NCBI RefSeq assembly: GCF_001202035.1
Contig: NZ_LGHT01000025.1
Coordinates: forward strand, 310,001-374,000
Direction of reading: 5' to 3'
Origin: Pseudorhodobacter wandonensis
Lineage (GTDB): Bacteria; Pseudomonadota; Alphaproteobacteria; Rhodobacterales; Rhodobacteraceae
Length of the DNA: 64,000 bases
The notes beneath the pieces are model-generated. The model was not told where the DNA came from. It searched no databases and saw nothing but the letters and a program-made list of their open reading frames with translations. A program made the position numbers and the translations under genes. Shown here one piece after another: positions 27,328 to 36,536 of the stretch (positions are counted from its first letter, which is position 1; every line of letters starts with the position of its first letter).

Positions 27328-29283
27328 ATGGCCAACGACCTTCTTTCCACCGCCCCCGAAACCTATGATGCATCTTCCATCGAGGTTCTCGAAGGGCTGG
27401 AACCAGTGCGCAAACGCCCCGGCATGTATATCGGCGGCACGGATGAGCGTGCGCTGCATCACATGGTTGCCGAAATCCTCGACAACTCGATGGATGAGGC
27501 CGTCGCAGGCCACGCCAATCGCATCGAGGTAGAGGTTCTGGCAGATGGCTCGGTCACAATCCGCGATAACGGCCGTGGCATTCCGATTGACCCGCACCCC
27601 AAATTTCCCGGCAAATCCGCCCTTGAGGTAATCTTGTGCACCCTCCACGCCGGCGGCAAGTTTTCCAACAAGTCCTATTCTACCTCGGGTGGTCTGAACG
27701 GCGTTGGCTCTTCGGTCGTCAACGCGCTCTCTGACAGCATGATCGTGCAAGTCGCGCGCAACAAAGAGCTGTACGAGCAACGCTTTTCACGCGGCGTCCC
27801 TTTGGGTTCTGTGGCCAAAGTGGGGGCCGCGCCAAATCGCCGTGGCACCACGATCACCTTTCATCCCGATGCCGAAATCTTTGGCACACTGAAATTCAAA
27901 CCCGCGCGGCTTTATAAGCTGACGCAATCCAAGGCCTATCTTTTCTCGGGCGTCGAAATCCGCTGGAAATCCGAAATCGACGATGGCACCACCCCGACCG
28001 AGGCCACCTTCCACTTTCCCAACGGCCTTGCCGACTTTCTAAATCAATCGCTCACCGGCGCGATGACCTATGCTGACCGCCCTTTTGCCGGCAAAGTGTC
28101 GTTTGAGGAAAAATTCGGCGTTCCCGGTTCCATCGAATGGGCGATCAACTGGACACCGGTGCGCGACGGCTTCATTCATTCCTATTGCAATACCGTGCCC
28201 ACAGCCGAAGGCGGCACACATGAAGCAGGCTTTTGGGCCGCGATGCTAAAGGGCGTCAAAGCCTACGGCGAACGCGCCAATAACAAGAAAGCCGGCCTTA
28301 TCACCCGCGAAGATATGCTGACCGGCGGCTGCGCCCTCATCTCTATTTTCATCCGCGAGCCGTCTTTCGTTGGCCAAACCAAAGACCGGCTTTCCAGCGA
28401 TGAGGCCAGCAAATGGGTTGAACTTGCCGTCAAAGACCATTTTGACAACTGGCTTGCCTCTGATACCAAATCTGCCGGCGCGATTTTGGACTTTCTGGTT
28501 TTGCGCGCCGAAGAGCGCCTGAAACGCCGTCAGGAAAAGGAAACACAGCGCAAATCGGCCACCAAACGCCTGCGCCTGCCCGGCAAGCTGACAGATTGCA
28601 CCGCTAAAAACCGCGACAACACGGAACTGTTTATCGTCGAGGGGGACTCGGCAGGCGGGTCGGCCAAAGGTGCCCGCAACCGCGAAAATCAGGCACTTTT
28701 GCCGCTAAAGGGTAAAATCCTGAACGTGCTTGGCGCGGCGTCGAACAAGCTGCACGACAACTCGGAAATCCGCGATATATGTGAGGCCTTGGGTGTGCAG
28801 ATGGGCACCAAGTTCAAGGTCGATGACCTGCGCTATGACAAGATCATCATCATGACCGATGCGGATGTTGACGGCGCCCATATCGCCAGTCTGCTGATGA
28901 CATTTTTCTTTACCCAAATGCGGCCCTTGATCGACAAAGGCCACCTCTACCTCGCTTGCCCGCCATTGTACCGCCTGACCCAAGGCGCCAAACGCCTTTA
29001 CGTTGCCGATGATGCCGAAAAAGAGCTTTGGCTGGCCAAAGGCTTGGGCGGCAAAGGCAAGATCGATGTGCAGCGGTTCAAGGGCCTTGGCGAAATGGAT
29101 GCCAAAGACCTGAAAGACACCACAATGAACCCTGATAGCCGCAAGCTTATCCGCGTCTCGATTGATGAGGATGAACCGGGCGAAACCTCGGATCTGGTAG
29201 AACGCCTGATGGGCAAAAAGCCGGAACTGCGGTTCCAGTATATCCAGGAAAACGCGCAATTTGTCGAAGAGCTGGATGTCTGA
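27328..29283 (+). CDS. parE: DNA topoisomerase IV subunit B
   Basis: The ATPase subunit of the decatenating type II topoisomerase. The 651-residue length distinguishes it from GyrB (about 800). The GHKL ATPase has EILDNSMDEAVAGHA and DNGRGIPID, then GGLNGVGSSVVNALS. The TOPRIM region has IVEGDSAGGSAKGARNRENQ and IIMTDADVDGAHIASLL. The C-terminus RFKGLGEMDAKDLKDTTMNP contacts ParC. A standalone plus-strand gene with a 181-base upstream gap. Confidence 0.96.
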   Translation: MANDLLSTAPETYDASSIEVLEGLEPVRKRPGMYIGGTDERALHHMVAEILDNSMDEAVAGHANRIEVEVLADGSVTIRDNGRGIPIDPHPKFPGKSALEVILCTLHAGGKFSNKSYSTSGGLNGVGSSVVNALSDSMIVQVARNKELYEQRFSRGVPLGSVAKVGAAPNRRGTTITFHPDAEIFGTLKFKPARLYKLTQSKAYLFSGVEIRWKSEIDDGTTPTEATFHFPNGLADFLNQSLTGAMTYADRPFAGKVSFEEKFGVPGSIEWAINWTPVRDGFIHSYCNTVPTAEGGTHEAGFWAAMLKGVKAYGERANNKKAGLITREDMLTGGCALISIFIREPSFVGQTKDRLSSDEASKWVELAVKDHFDNWLASDTKSAGAILDFLVLRAEERLKRRQEKETQRKSATKRLRLPGKLTDCTAKNRDNTELFIVEGDSAGGSAKGARNRENQALLPLKGKILNVLGAASNKLHDNSEIRDICEALGVQMGTKFKVDDLRYDKIIIMTDADVDGAHIASLLMTFFFTQMRPLIDKGHLYLACPPLYRLTQGAKRLYVADDAEKELWLAKGLGGKGKIDVQRFKGLGEMDAKDLKDTTMNPDSRKLIRVSIDEDEPGETSDLVERLMGKKPELRFQYIQENAQFVEELDV

Positions 29284-29484
29284 GCCGCGCACGGCACCTG
29301 CCCGAACACCTGCCCCCGAACGTCATTCGCCGCGGTTTTCCCAAACACGCGTCGAAAAAACTTCGGTCAGACCTAAGATTTTGCCAAGCTTGACTATGCA
29401 GCCAAACTTTATGTCGGTATCAAAGTACTCATAAACTCAGCATTCCTGCTGTTTAATACTGAAAACTTAAGGTTGAATAGCTCA
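29284..29484 (+). promoter_or_regulatory. AT-rich leader region of surE
   Basis: After parE the sequence becomes noticeably AT-rich from about 29340 to 29480 compared with the neighbours. TTGACT at 29390-29395 is a good -35-like string, but no convincing -10 lies 16-18 bases downstream; TTAATACT at 29453-29460 is another A/T box. It probably carries the surE-pcm-nlpD promoter. Confidence 0.4.
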
Positions 29485-30273
29485 GTGCGCATTCTGATCA
29501 CCAATGATGATGGCATCAACGCCCCGGGCCTTGAGGTGTTGATTGAAATTGCAACCGAACTTGCCGGCGCCGGTGGCGAGGTTTGGACAGTTGCGCCCGC
29601 CTTTGAGCAATCAGGCGTTGGCCATTGCATCAGTTACACCCACCCCACGATGATCGCCGAGCTTGGTCCACGCCGGTTTGCTGCCGAAGGCAGCCCGGCC
29701 GATTGCGTGCTTGCAGGCCTTTATGACGTGATGCCCGATGCCCGCCCCGACCTTGTGTTGTCGGGCGTCAACCGCGGCAATAACGCGGGGCAAAACGTGC
29801 TTTATTCCGGCACTATCGGCGGCGCGATGGAGGCCGCTTTGCAAGGCATCCCTGCGATTGCCTTGTCACAGTTTATGGGCGAACGCACCCAAATACTAAC
29901 CGATCCCTTTGAAGGCGCGCGCGCGCATGGCGCAGCCCTGATCCGCAAGCTGCTGGACCAGGGGCTGTGGGACACGGATGATGATTACCAGCTGTTTTAC
30001 AACATCAATTTTCCACCCTGCGCCGCTGCCGATGTAAAGGGCAGTCAGGTCGTTGCCCAAGGTTGGCGGCCCAACACCTATTTCGGGGTAGAGCCCCACC
30101 ACGCGCCCAATGGTCGCCGGTTTTTGTGGATAAAAGGCGGGGCGCAGCAGGTCGATAGCGGGCCGGGTACCGATGTTCATGTCAACATGAATGACTATAT
30201 CGCGGTCACGCCAATGCGTGCCGATCTGACCGCGCATGACCGGCTTGCCGACCTGAAGGCGCGGCTTACATGA
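29485..30273 (+). CDS. surE: 5'/3'-nucleotidase SurE
   Basis: A divalent-metal nucleoside monophosphate phosphatase linked to stationary-phase survival. GTG at 29485 gives the family start [19 protein letters not shown] (262 residues); the TTG at 29473 sits immediately after AAGG and is less likely. The NDDG motif holds the metal Asp residues, and [20 protein letters not shown] is the conserved Asn/Ser metal and substrate segment. The stop overlaps the pcm start by four bases. Confidence 0.95.
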   Translation: MRILITNDDGINAPGLEVLIEIATELAGAGGEVWTVAPAFEQSGVGHCISYTHPTMIAELGPRRFAAEGSPADCVLAGLYDVMPDARPDLVLSGVNRGNNAGQNVLYSGTIGGAMEAALQGIPAIALSQFMGERTQILTDPFEGARAHGAALIRKLLDQGLWDTDDDYQLFYNINFPPCAAADVKGSQVVAQGWRPNTYFGVEPHHAPNGRRFLWIKGGAQQVDSGPGTDVHVNMNDYIAVTPMRADLTAHDRLADLKARLT

Positions 30274-30947
30274 GCCATCACGCCGAAGATCACGGGGATA
30301 ATACCGACGACGATCTTGCCGAACGCAAGATGCGGTTCTTATTTGCGCTTCGGTCCAAGGGTGTTACCGATGCCCGCGTTTTGACGGCGATGGAACGGAT
30401 AGACCGCGGCCATTTCATCAAAGGCCTGTTTGCCGATCGAACCTACGAAGATATGCCCCTGCCGATTGCATGTGGCCAGACCATCAGCCAGCCGTCGGTT
30501 GTGGGCCTGATGACGCAGGCCCTGAACGTTCAGCCCCGCGATACGGTGTTGGAAATCGGCACCGGCTCAGGCTATCAGGCCGCGATCCTCAGCCAGTTGG
30601 CCCGCCGGGTCTATACCGTCGATCGCCATCGCCGCCTTGTGCGCGAGGCAAGCGACGTATTCCGCACGCTCAACCTGACCAATATCACCTCTTTTGCCGC
30701 CGATGGCAGCTATGGCTTGCCCGAGCAAGGGCCGTTTGATCGCATTCTGGTCACCGCCGCCGCCGAAGACCCGCCCGGCCCCCTCTTGGCGCAATTGAAA
30801 AACGGGGGTATCATGGTTGTACCAGTGGGCCAGTCAGATGCCGTGCAAAGCTTGATAAAAGTCACCCGCCATGAGACAGGCTATGAATACGAAGAACTGC
30901 GACCGGTACGTTTCGTGCCATTGGTCGAAGGTCTAGCAGCCGAGTAG
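30270..30947 (+). CDS. pcm: Protein-L-isoaspartate O-methyltransferase
   Basis: Repairs isoaspartyl residues in damaged proteins using SAM. The 225 residues include the SAM motif [18 protein letters not shown], the preceding [16 protein letters not shown] substrate segment, and the late motif [23 protein letters not shown]. An ATGA overlap couples it to surE, the same order as surE-pcm-nlpD of many proteobacteria. Confidence 0.96.
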   Translation: MSHHAEDHGDNTDDDLAERKMRFLFALRSKGVTDARVLTAMERIDRGHFIKGLFADRTYEDMPLPIACGQTISQPSVVGLMTQALNVQPRDTVLEIGTGSGYQAAILSQLARRVYTVDRHRRLVREASDVFRTLNLTNITSFAADGSYGLPEQGPFDRILVTAAAEDPPGPLLAQLKNGGIMVVPVGQSDAVQSLIKVTRHETGYEYEELRPVRFVPLVEGLAAE

Positions 30948-31004
30948 GGCAAAAACCAAACAGCACCGGGGCAAACCCGGGCAAACCAAATGAGGCCGAG
31001 CCAT

Positions 31005-32207
31005 ATGAACCGTTTACCCCAGCTTGTAAGCACCCGAAATCTGATGCTTGGCGTCGCACTTGGGGCCCTTTCGGCCTGTGTGCAAGGCGGCGGAATGGAT
31101 TGGGATATGCGCGGCCTGACCGGCGGCCCGTTGGATACCAGCGACGCGGCCCTGCAGGCAACTGTCGCGCGGCCCCGCGCCGATAGCCGTGGCGTTATCG
31201 CCTATCCCAGCTATCAGGTCGCCGTCGCACGGCGCGGCGATACCGTTGGCAGCATTGCCGCCCGCCTAGGGATGAACGCCGATGAATTGGGCCGTTACAA
31301 CGCCTTGATGCCATCCGACCTGCTGCGCGAAGGTGAAATAATCGCGCTGCCCCGCCGGGTTGAGGCCGCGTCCGTAGTCGGCACATCCCCGCAAAGCGGC
31401 GAAATCGTCGGCGGCACCATTGCCCCAGCACCGGTAGAGGTTACAACCCTCGCCTCGGACGCGCTTGACCGCGTGGGCAACTCCGGTACGGCTAACACAG
31501 CACCCACAGCCGTAAAACCAACAGCCGAGCAACCCGGCCGCCACCGTGTGCAGCGCGGCGAAACCGCCTATTCCATTGCCCGCACCTATGGCGTCAGCGT
31601 AAAATCTCTGGCCGATTGGAACGGGCTCGGGCCAGACCTCGACCTGCGTGAAGGCCAGTACCTGCTGATCCCGGTTCTTGAGGGCAATGCCGCCCCCGCC
31701 GACGCGAATACGACAACCGCCCCGGGGAATGGCTCGCCAACGCCCGTTCCGCCGTCGGCCGCAAAACCCTTGCCCGAGGAAAAAACCACACCCGCAGCGT
31801 CCAAGGCAAAGGACACACCAGCCTCGCCAGATCTGGGCAAAACCCGCACCGCCGCGTCTTCGTCAAAGTTCATGTTGCCTGTTGCCGGTAAAATTATCCG
31901 CCCATTCACCAAAGGCAAAAGCGAGGGTATCGACATCAGTGCGCCAGCAGGCACACCTGTTGCCGCCGCCGCCAATGGCCAGGTTGTGGCGCTGACAAAA
32001 GATACCGATCAGGTGCCGATCCTGGTGATCCGCCATGACGGAAATGTTCTGACCGTCTATGCGGGCATCGATGCACCCAAAGTCAAAAAAGGCGATACCG
32101 TTAAAAAAGGCCAAACGATCGCTGTCGTTCAAAAAGCCCCGGCTTTCTTGCATTTCGAGGTCAGAAAAGGCGTTGATGCTATCGATCCGATGTCTTTGGT
32201 CGAGTGA
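31005..32207 (+). CDS. nlpD: NlpD-like lipoprotein, two LysM and degenerate M23 domain
   Basis: A 400-residue envelope protein that probably activates cell-wall amidases. ATG 31005 is preferred (GAGG ten bases upstream); 30990 is an alternative. The lipobox LSAC gives Cys25. Two LysM domains follow (VARRGDTVGSIAARLGMNAD and VQRGETAYSIARTYGVSVK), then a Pro/Thr linker and a C-terminal M23 domain. The first metal His is Ser306 (SEGID) and the first His of HxH is Phe381 (FLH), so it should lack peptidase activity, as known for NlpD/EnvC activators. A strong hairpin follows. Confidence 0.9.
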   Translation: MNRLPQLVSTRNLMLGVALGALSACVQGGGMDWDMRGLTGGPLDTSDAALQATVARPRADSRGVIAYPSYQVAVARRGDTVGSIAARLGMNADELGRYNALMPSDLLREGEIIALPRRVEAASVVGTSPQSGEIVGGTIAPAPVEVTTLASDALDRVGNSGTANTAPTAVKPTAEQPGRHRVQRGETAYSIARTYGVSVKSLADWNGLGPDLDLREGQYLLIPVLEGNAAPADANTTTAPGNGSPTPVPPSAAKPLPEEKTTPAASKAKDTPASPDLGKTRTAASSSKFMLPVAGKIIRPFTKGKSEGIDISAPAGTPVAAAANGQVVALTKDTDQVPILVIRHDGNVLTVYAGIDAPKVKKGDTVKKGQTIAVVQKAPAFLHFEVRKGVDAIDPMSLVE

Positions 32208-32212
32208 ACATA

Positions 32213-32240
32213 AGGCCGCCCTGCACCAGCAGGGCGGCCT
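32213..32240. terminator. Hairpin terminator between nlpD and DUF815 gene
   Basis: AGGCCGCCCTG (32213-32223) and CAGGGCGGCCT (32230-32240) form a perfect 11-bp stem with the loop CACCAG. U runs on either side are weak (CTAAATC and TTATGTT). It lies between two convergent genes. Confidence 0.75.
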
Positions 32241-32303
32241 CTAAATCAAACTATACGCTGCCCGCAGATCATGGCCGCGTCCAGCATCTATCGAAACTTG
32301 GCC

Positions 32304-33143
32304 CTAAATCGTTACGCCATGACGCGCGGCCAGATCGGTAAAGAACTGCCAGGCCACACGCCCCGACCGCGACCCGCGCGTTGCTTGCCATTCAATCGCC
32401 TCGGCGCGCAATGTATCAGGCGCCACAGTCAAACCATGCGCTGCGCAATAGCCGTCAATCATTGCCAGATACTCATCCTGCGTACAGGGATGAAACCCTA
32501 ACCACAGGCCAAAACGATCTGACAGCGACACCTTTTCTTCAACCGCCTCACCCGGGCTGATTGCGGTAGAGCGCTCGTTCTCGATCATATCGCGCGGCAT
32601 CAGGTGGCGTCGGTTCGAAGTGGCATAGAAAATCACATTCTCCGGCCGCCCTTCAATCCCGCCATCCAGCACCGCCTTTAGCGATTTGTAATGCTGGTCA
32701 TCATGGCTAAAGCTCAGGTCATCGCAAAACAGGATAAACCGGCGGTCAGGGGCCGCACGCAGATGGCGCAGCAAGGCGGTAACGCTGGGCAGATCTTCGC
32801 GCGACAATTCAACCAGTATCACCGGATAATGCGCGTTAATATCGGCATGTATCGCCTTGACAAGGCTAGATTTTCCCATCCCACGGGCGCCCCACAACAG
32901 GGCGTTGTTGGCAGGCAAACCTTTGGCAAAATGCAACGTATTCTCGTGCAATATGTCACGCGCGCGGTTGATACCAATCAGCAGGCCCAGATCAACCCGC
33001 GACACATCCGCAACCGGGTCCAGCCGCTCTGGCCCGGTGTGCCAGATAAAGGCGCTGGCGGCGTCAAAATCGGGTGCCGGCAACGGCGGCGGGCTAAGGC
33101 GCTCTAACGCGTCAGCGATGCGGATCAAGGCAGCGTTATCCAT
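32304..33143 (-). CDS. DUF815 family AAA-like ATPase
   Basis: A 279-residue P-loop ATPase of the DUF815 family, substrate unknown. The Walker A motif is GARGMGKSSLVKA (about 85-97) and the Walker B-like segment is FILFCDDLSFS. FYATSNRRHLMP is the sensor-1 region, and SRSGRVAWQFFTD closes a sensor-2 helix. The start overlaps the tatC stop as TAATG, so it is translationally coupled to tatABC. A link to Tat export is only an inference from that coupling. Confidence 0.88.
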   Translation of the reverse strand: MDNAALIRIADALERLSPPPLPAPDFDAASAFIWHTGPERLDPVADVSRVDLGLLIGINRARDILHENTLHFAKGLPANNALLWGARGMGKSSLVKAIHADINAHYPVILVELSREDLPSVTALLRHLRAAPDRRFILFCDDLSFSHDDQHYKSLKAVLDGGIEGRPENVIFYATSNRRHLMPRDMIENERSTAISPGEAVEEKVSLSDRFGLWLGFHPCTQDEYLAMIDGYCAAHGLTVAPDTLRAEAIEWQATRGSRSGRVAWQFFTDLAARHGVTI

Positions 33144-33994
33144 TACTTAACCTCTTCGCCGCTATCGTCCTCTTCATAGTCGTCTTCTTCAACCCAAAGG
33201 CCTTGGGCGCGCAGATCGGCTTCACGCTGCTTTTCCACACGACGCACCAGCAGGATCGAAATCTCATACAGCCCATAGATCACGCTGAACAAGATAACCT
33301 GTGACGGCACATCCGGCGGCGTCGCAATAGCGGCCAGCACCAGAATGGCGACAACCGCATATTTGCGCACGGCCCCTAGGCCCGCCGCCGAAACCAGCCC
33401 CGCCTTACCCATCAGCGTCAACAAAACAGGAAGCTGGAAGCTAAGGCCAAAAGCGATAATGAACTTGATGGTCAGCGACAGATACTCTTCCATCGAGCCT
33501 TGGAACAAGATGCCGGCATCTTTGGCGGTCGATGGGTCGGCATTCATTTCCTGAAAGCCCAGAAAGAACGAATAAGCCATTGGCATAATGACATAAAAGG
33601 CAAAGGCCGCACCAAGGAAAAACATCACGGGCGATGCAATCAAGAAAGGCAGGAATGCGCCTTTTTCACTTTTGTACAGGCCAGGCGCCACAAACCGCCA
33701 CATCTGCGTGGCGATAACCGGAAAGGACAGAACAAAGCCGCCAAAGATCGAAATCCGCATCGCAACAAAAAAGCCTTCTTGCAGCTTGATCAGCACAAGA
33801 TGGCATTCCTGGCTGCGTTCGGCCAAAGAAATACAGATAGGTTGCGTCAGAAAGTGAAAAATCGGGTTCCAGATGGTAAAGCAAATCACCATCGCCACCA
33901 CAAACGCACCAAGCGAGATCATCAGGCGGCTGCGCAGCTCGGCCAGATGTTCGATCAACGGGGCAGAGCTGTCATCAATATCGTCGGCGCTCAT
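33143..33994 (-). CDS. tatC: Twin-arginine translocase subunit TatC
   Basis: The receptor core of the Tat pathway for folded proteins. The 283 residues include six helices. The cytoplasmic N-terminus [14 protein letters not shown] is the signal-peptide binding region, and the [11 protein letters not shown] segment lies in a later helix. The C-terminus is acidic ([15 protein letters not shown]), longer than usual. It overlaps tatB by ATGA and the DUF815 gene by TAATG. Confidence 0.96.
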   Translation of the reverse strand: MSADDIDDSSAPLIEHLAELRSRLMISLGAFVVAMVICFTIWNPIFHFLTQPICISLAERSQECHLVLIKLQEGFFVAMRISIFGGFVLSFPVIATQMWRFVAPGLYKSEKGAFLPFLIASPVMFFLGAAFAFYVIMPMAYSFFLGFQEMNADPSTAKDAGILFQGSMEEYLSLTIKFIIAFGLSFQLPVLLTLMGKAGLVSAAGLGAVRKYAVVAILVLAAIATPPDVPSQVILFSVIYGLYEISILLVRRVEKQREADLRAQGLWVEEDDYEEDDSGEEVK

Positions 33995-34608
33995 GCGTCA
34001 CTCTTCTTTACAGTTGGCTTCTTTACAGCTGGCTTCTTTGTCGCAGGTTTTTTGGCGGAAGGTTTTGCCGCGCTGGCCTTTTTGACAGCCGGTTTTTCTG
34101 TTGCCTTAGCCGCAGTCTTAGCCGCAGCCTTGCGTGGCGCAGGCTTGGCCTTGGCCGCCGGTTCCGCCACTGCCGCAGCAGCAGGCTCTGCTTTTGCGAC
34201 CAATTCTGCACGTTTGGCGGCTTGCGCATCTGCCAGGGCCTGGGTCGCCGGGCCTTTGGGCACAGCGTCGGGCGCTGGTGGCTTCGGCGCTGCCGGGTCC
34301 GGCTTGGGCGCTGCCGATTTGGCCGCCTTCATCGGGTCCCAGCTTTCAAATTTGCTGGCCGCCGACTTTACCGCATCCAAACCCATAGATTTGGGCGAGG
34401 TCACATTGCGCAGGTCTTTCGCCACATCTTTGACGCCAGCCTCATCCGCCGCCGATTCCATTGCGCGGGAAAAATCGCGCGCCATGCCTTTGGCCTTGGC
34501 GGTAAACCGGCCAAGGGTGCGGAACATATCCGGAAGATCTTTGGGGCCGATCACGATCAGCGCCACCACTCCGATGATCAAAAGCTCTGACCAGCCGATA
34601 TCAAACAT
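33991..34608 (-). CDS. tatB: Twin-arginine translocase subunit TatB
   Basis: A 205-residue Tat subunit. The N-terminal helix [26 protein letters not shown] includes the Glu8 and Gly-Pro hinge typical of TatB, followed by an amphipathic helix. The C-terminal half is a Lys/Ala/Pro-rich tail with KKPAVKK-like repeats, normal for alphaproteobacterial TatB but long. It sits between tatA (26-base gap) and tatC. Confidence 0.93.
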   Translation of the reverse strand: MFDIGWSELLIIGVVALIVIGPKDLPDMFRTLGRFTAKAKGMARDFSRAMESAADEAGVKDVAKDLRNVTSPKSMGLDAVKSAASKFESWDPMKAAKSAAPKPDPAAPKPPAPDAVPKGPATQALADAQAAKRAELVAKAEPAAAAVAEPAAKAKPAPRKAAAKTAAKATEKPAVKKASAAKPSAKKPATKKPAVKKPTVKKSDA

Positions 34609-34634
34609 GGGTCATTTCCCTAGCAAAGCTGCGT

Positions 34635-34847
34635 TCAGGCTTTGTCTTTTTTCTTTGGCGTCACATCAACCGCGTCATCTGCGGTTTTGTTTTCCAACTC
34701 TTCGGTCTCTTCTTTCACGCCCTTTTTGAACGCGTTGATGCCTTTGCCCACTTCGCCCATCAACGACGAAACCTTGCCACGGCCAAACAGCACGAGGACG
34801 ACAACGGCGATCAAAAGAAGGCCCGGAATACCAATATTGTTAAGCAT
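34635..34847 (-). CDS. tatA: Twin-arginine translocase subunit TatA
   Basis: The 70-residue pore-forming Tat subunit. A short helix (IGIPGLLLIAVVVLVLF) leads to the FGRGK hinge and an amphipathic helix (SSLMGEVGKGINAFKKGVKEE), the standard layout. It is the first gene of the tatABC-DUF815 operon. The divergent HTH gene starts 161 bases upstream. Confidence 0.94.
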   Translation of the reverse strand: MLNNIGIPGLLLIAVVVLVLFGRGKVSSLMGEVGKGINAFKKGVKEETEELENKTADDAVDVTPKKKDKA

Positions 34848-35008
34848 ATGCCTATTCTCCCCTAGCGGGCCACGGCTGCGGCCCGGAACGTTACGTCTTT
34901 CCGTTTAGGCCGAAGCTGCGGCAGATCAAAGGGGGATTCGGCTTTACGCCGCGCGCTGCTGACAGTATTTTGTCAGTTGCCAAAGCCCTAACCGACCGGA
35001 AAAACCTG

Positions 35009-35374
35009 ATGAGCCGCGACCAACGTATCTTTGATCTTATCCAGCGGATGCGCGATGGCAGGCTACACACGGCCGCCGATCTTGCACAGGATTTGGGGGT
35101 ATCAACCCGCACCATCTGGCGCGATATGGCGATGATGGCCGCCACCGGAATCCCGGTCGAGGGTGAACGCGGTTTAGGCTATATCCTGCGATCGCCCTTG
35201 ATGCTGCCCCCCATTATGCTGACGCAAGACGAGCTAGAGGCCTTGATGGATGGGTTGGCCTATGTCGCGGGCAAGGATGGCGCGCGCGCAAAAGCGGCAC
35301 GGGCGCTGCGGTTCAAAGTGGCAACCTTGTTACCTCAGGCCGGGTTGGTACCGGATACCAAGGATCTGGGTTAA
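35009..35374 (+). CDS. Short HTH transcriptional regulator, YafY N-terminal type
   Basis: A 121-residue protein. The first 60 residues are a winged helix of the HTH_11/DeoR type (LIQRMRDGRLHTAADLAQDL, recognition helix VSTRTIWRDMAMM). The rest (ILRSPLMLPPIMLTQDELEA) matches only the start of the YafY/PafC architecture; the usual WYL domain is absent. So it is either a shortened regulator or an HTH-only paralogue. The stop abuts the convergent ABC gene stop with no gap. Start chosen because MSRDQRIFDLI begins the domain; 34970 is a TTG alternative. Confidence 0.8.
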   Translation: MSRDQRIFDLIQRMRDGRLHTAADLAQDLGVSTRTIWRDMAMMAATGIPVEGERGLGYILRSPLMLPPIMLTQDELEALMDGLAYVAGKDGARAKAARALRFKVATLLPQAGLVPDTKDLG

Positions 35375-36454
35375 TCAAGCCTTGAACACAAAGCAGCGGT
35401 CACGCCGGATCATCAGCCACAAAGGCGTGCCAACTTTGGGCAAGAACACCCCCGGCACGGCGGCAGTCAGCTTTGATCCGTCAAATTCCATCGTGAAATC
35501 AACAAGGCTTTCATGCCCCAAAAACCGCGCGCGTGAAACGATGCCACGGGCAGGCGTGCCGTCTTGCGATGTCGGGTTGGGGCCACGGCCGGCGCGATCG
35601 AAATCAATTTTCAAATGCTGGGGGCGGATCACAATTTCGACAGACCCCCCATCGGCATGGCCCGGCGTCAGAAATGCACCAAAGGGCGTTTGCGTCAACG
35701 CACCCTTAGAAACACCTTTGATCACATTGATATCGCTGAAAAAAGCTGCCGCTGCCCGATCAGACGGCGCGTTATAGATATGATAGGGTGAGCCACGCTG
35801 CACAATCTGGCCATCACGCATCAAGGCAATCTCATCGGCCATGCGCAGCGCTTCATCCGGCTCATGCGTGACCAGCAAAACGGCGGCGCCTTCATCTTTC
35901 AACACTTCCAAAGTGGTGTCGCGAATCCCGTCGCGCAAGCGGTTATCAAGGCCGGAAAAGGGCTCATCCATCAGCATGATGCGCGGACGCGGTGCCAGGG
36001 CCCGCGCCAAGGCCACGCGCTGCTGCTCGCCGCCCGACAGCTCATGCGGGTGCTTGGGGCCAAAGCCGGTCAGGTTAACGCGTTCCAGCAGCTCATCCAC
36101 GCGGGCGGCTTTTTGCGCCCCGCTGCCCGACAGGCCAAAGGCCACGTTATTCGCCACAGTCAAATGCGGGAACAGCGCGAAATCCTGAAACATCAGGCCG
36201 ATGCCACGCGCCTCGGGCGGCATATAATGCTGCGCGTCATACACGATTTGACCATCCATCTTGATCGTGCCGCTATCGGGCTTTTCCACCCCCGCAATCA
36301 TCCGCAACGTCGTGGATTTGCCGCAGCCTGACGGCCCTAACAGGCAGGTCACCTGCCCCGGCGCCACGGTTAACGAAAGCCCCTTCACGACATCGCGCGC
36401 GCCAAAACGGCGCGACAGGTTGGTGACTTCTAATCTCGGCGTATTGGCGGGCAT
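35375..36454 (-). CDS. ABC transporter ATPase, Fe3+/spermidine-type
   Basis: A 359-residue ABC ATPase of the FbpC/PotA/MalK class. Walker A is GPSGCGKST, the signature LSGGEQQRVALARAL, and Walker B IMLMDEPFSGLD, with THEPDEAL as the H-loop. The C-terminal 100 residues form the TOBE regulatory domain (VIRPQHLKIDF). No permease or binding protein lies next to it, so it is an orphan here. The substrate could be ferric iron, polyamine or another anion. Confidence 0.9.
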   Translation of the reverse strand: MPANTPRLEVTNLSRRFGARDVVKGLSLTVAPGQVTCLLGPSGCGKSTTLRMIAGVEKPDSGTIKMDGQIVYDAQHYMPPEARGIGLMFQDFALFPHLTVANNVAFGLSGSGAQKAARVDELLERVNLTGFGPKHPHELSGGEQQRVALARALAPRPRIMLMDEPFSGLDNRLRDGIRDTTLEVLKDEGAAVLLVTHEPDEALRMADEIALMRDGQIVQRGSPYHIYNAPSDRAAAAFFSDINVIKGVSKGALTQTPFGAFLTPGHADGGSVEIVIRPQHLKIDFDRAGRGPNPTSQDGTPARGIVSRARFLGHESLVDFTMEFDGSKLTAAVPGVFLPKVGTPLWLMIRRDRCFVFKA

Positions 36455-36536
36455 ATGGGCGGGTGGCCTTTACCTTATCAAATCAATCAGAATTGAGTTA
36501 GCAGTCCCCGCCGCGCGGGGCAAGGCTTTGGCGGGG

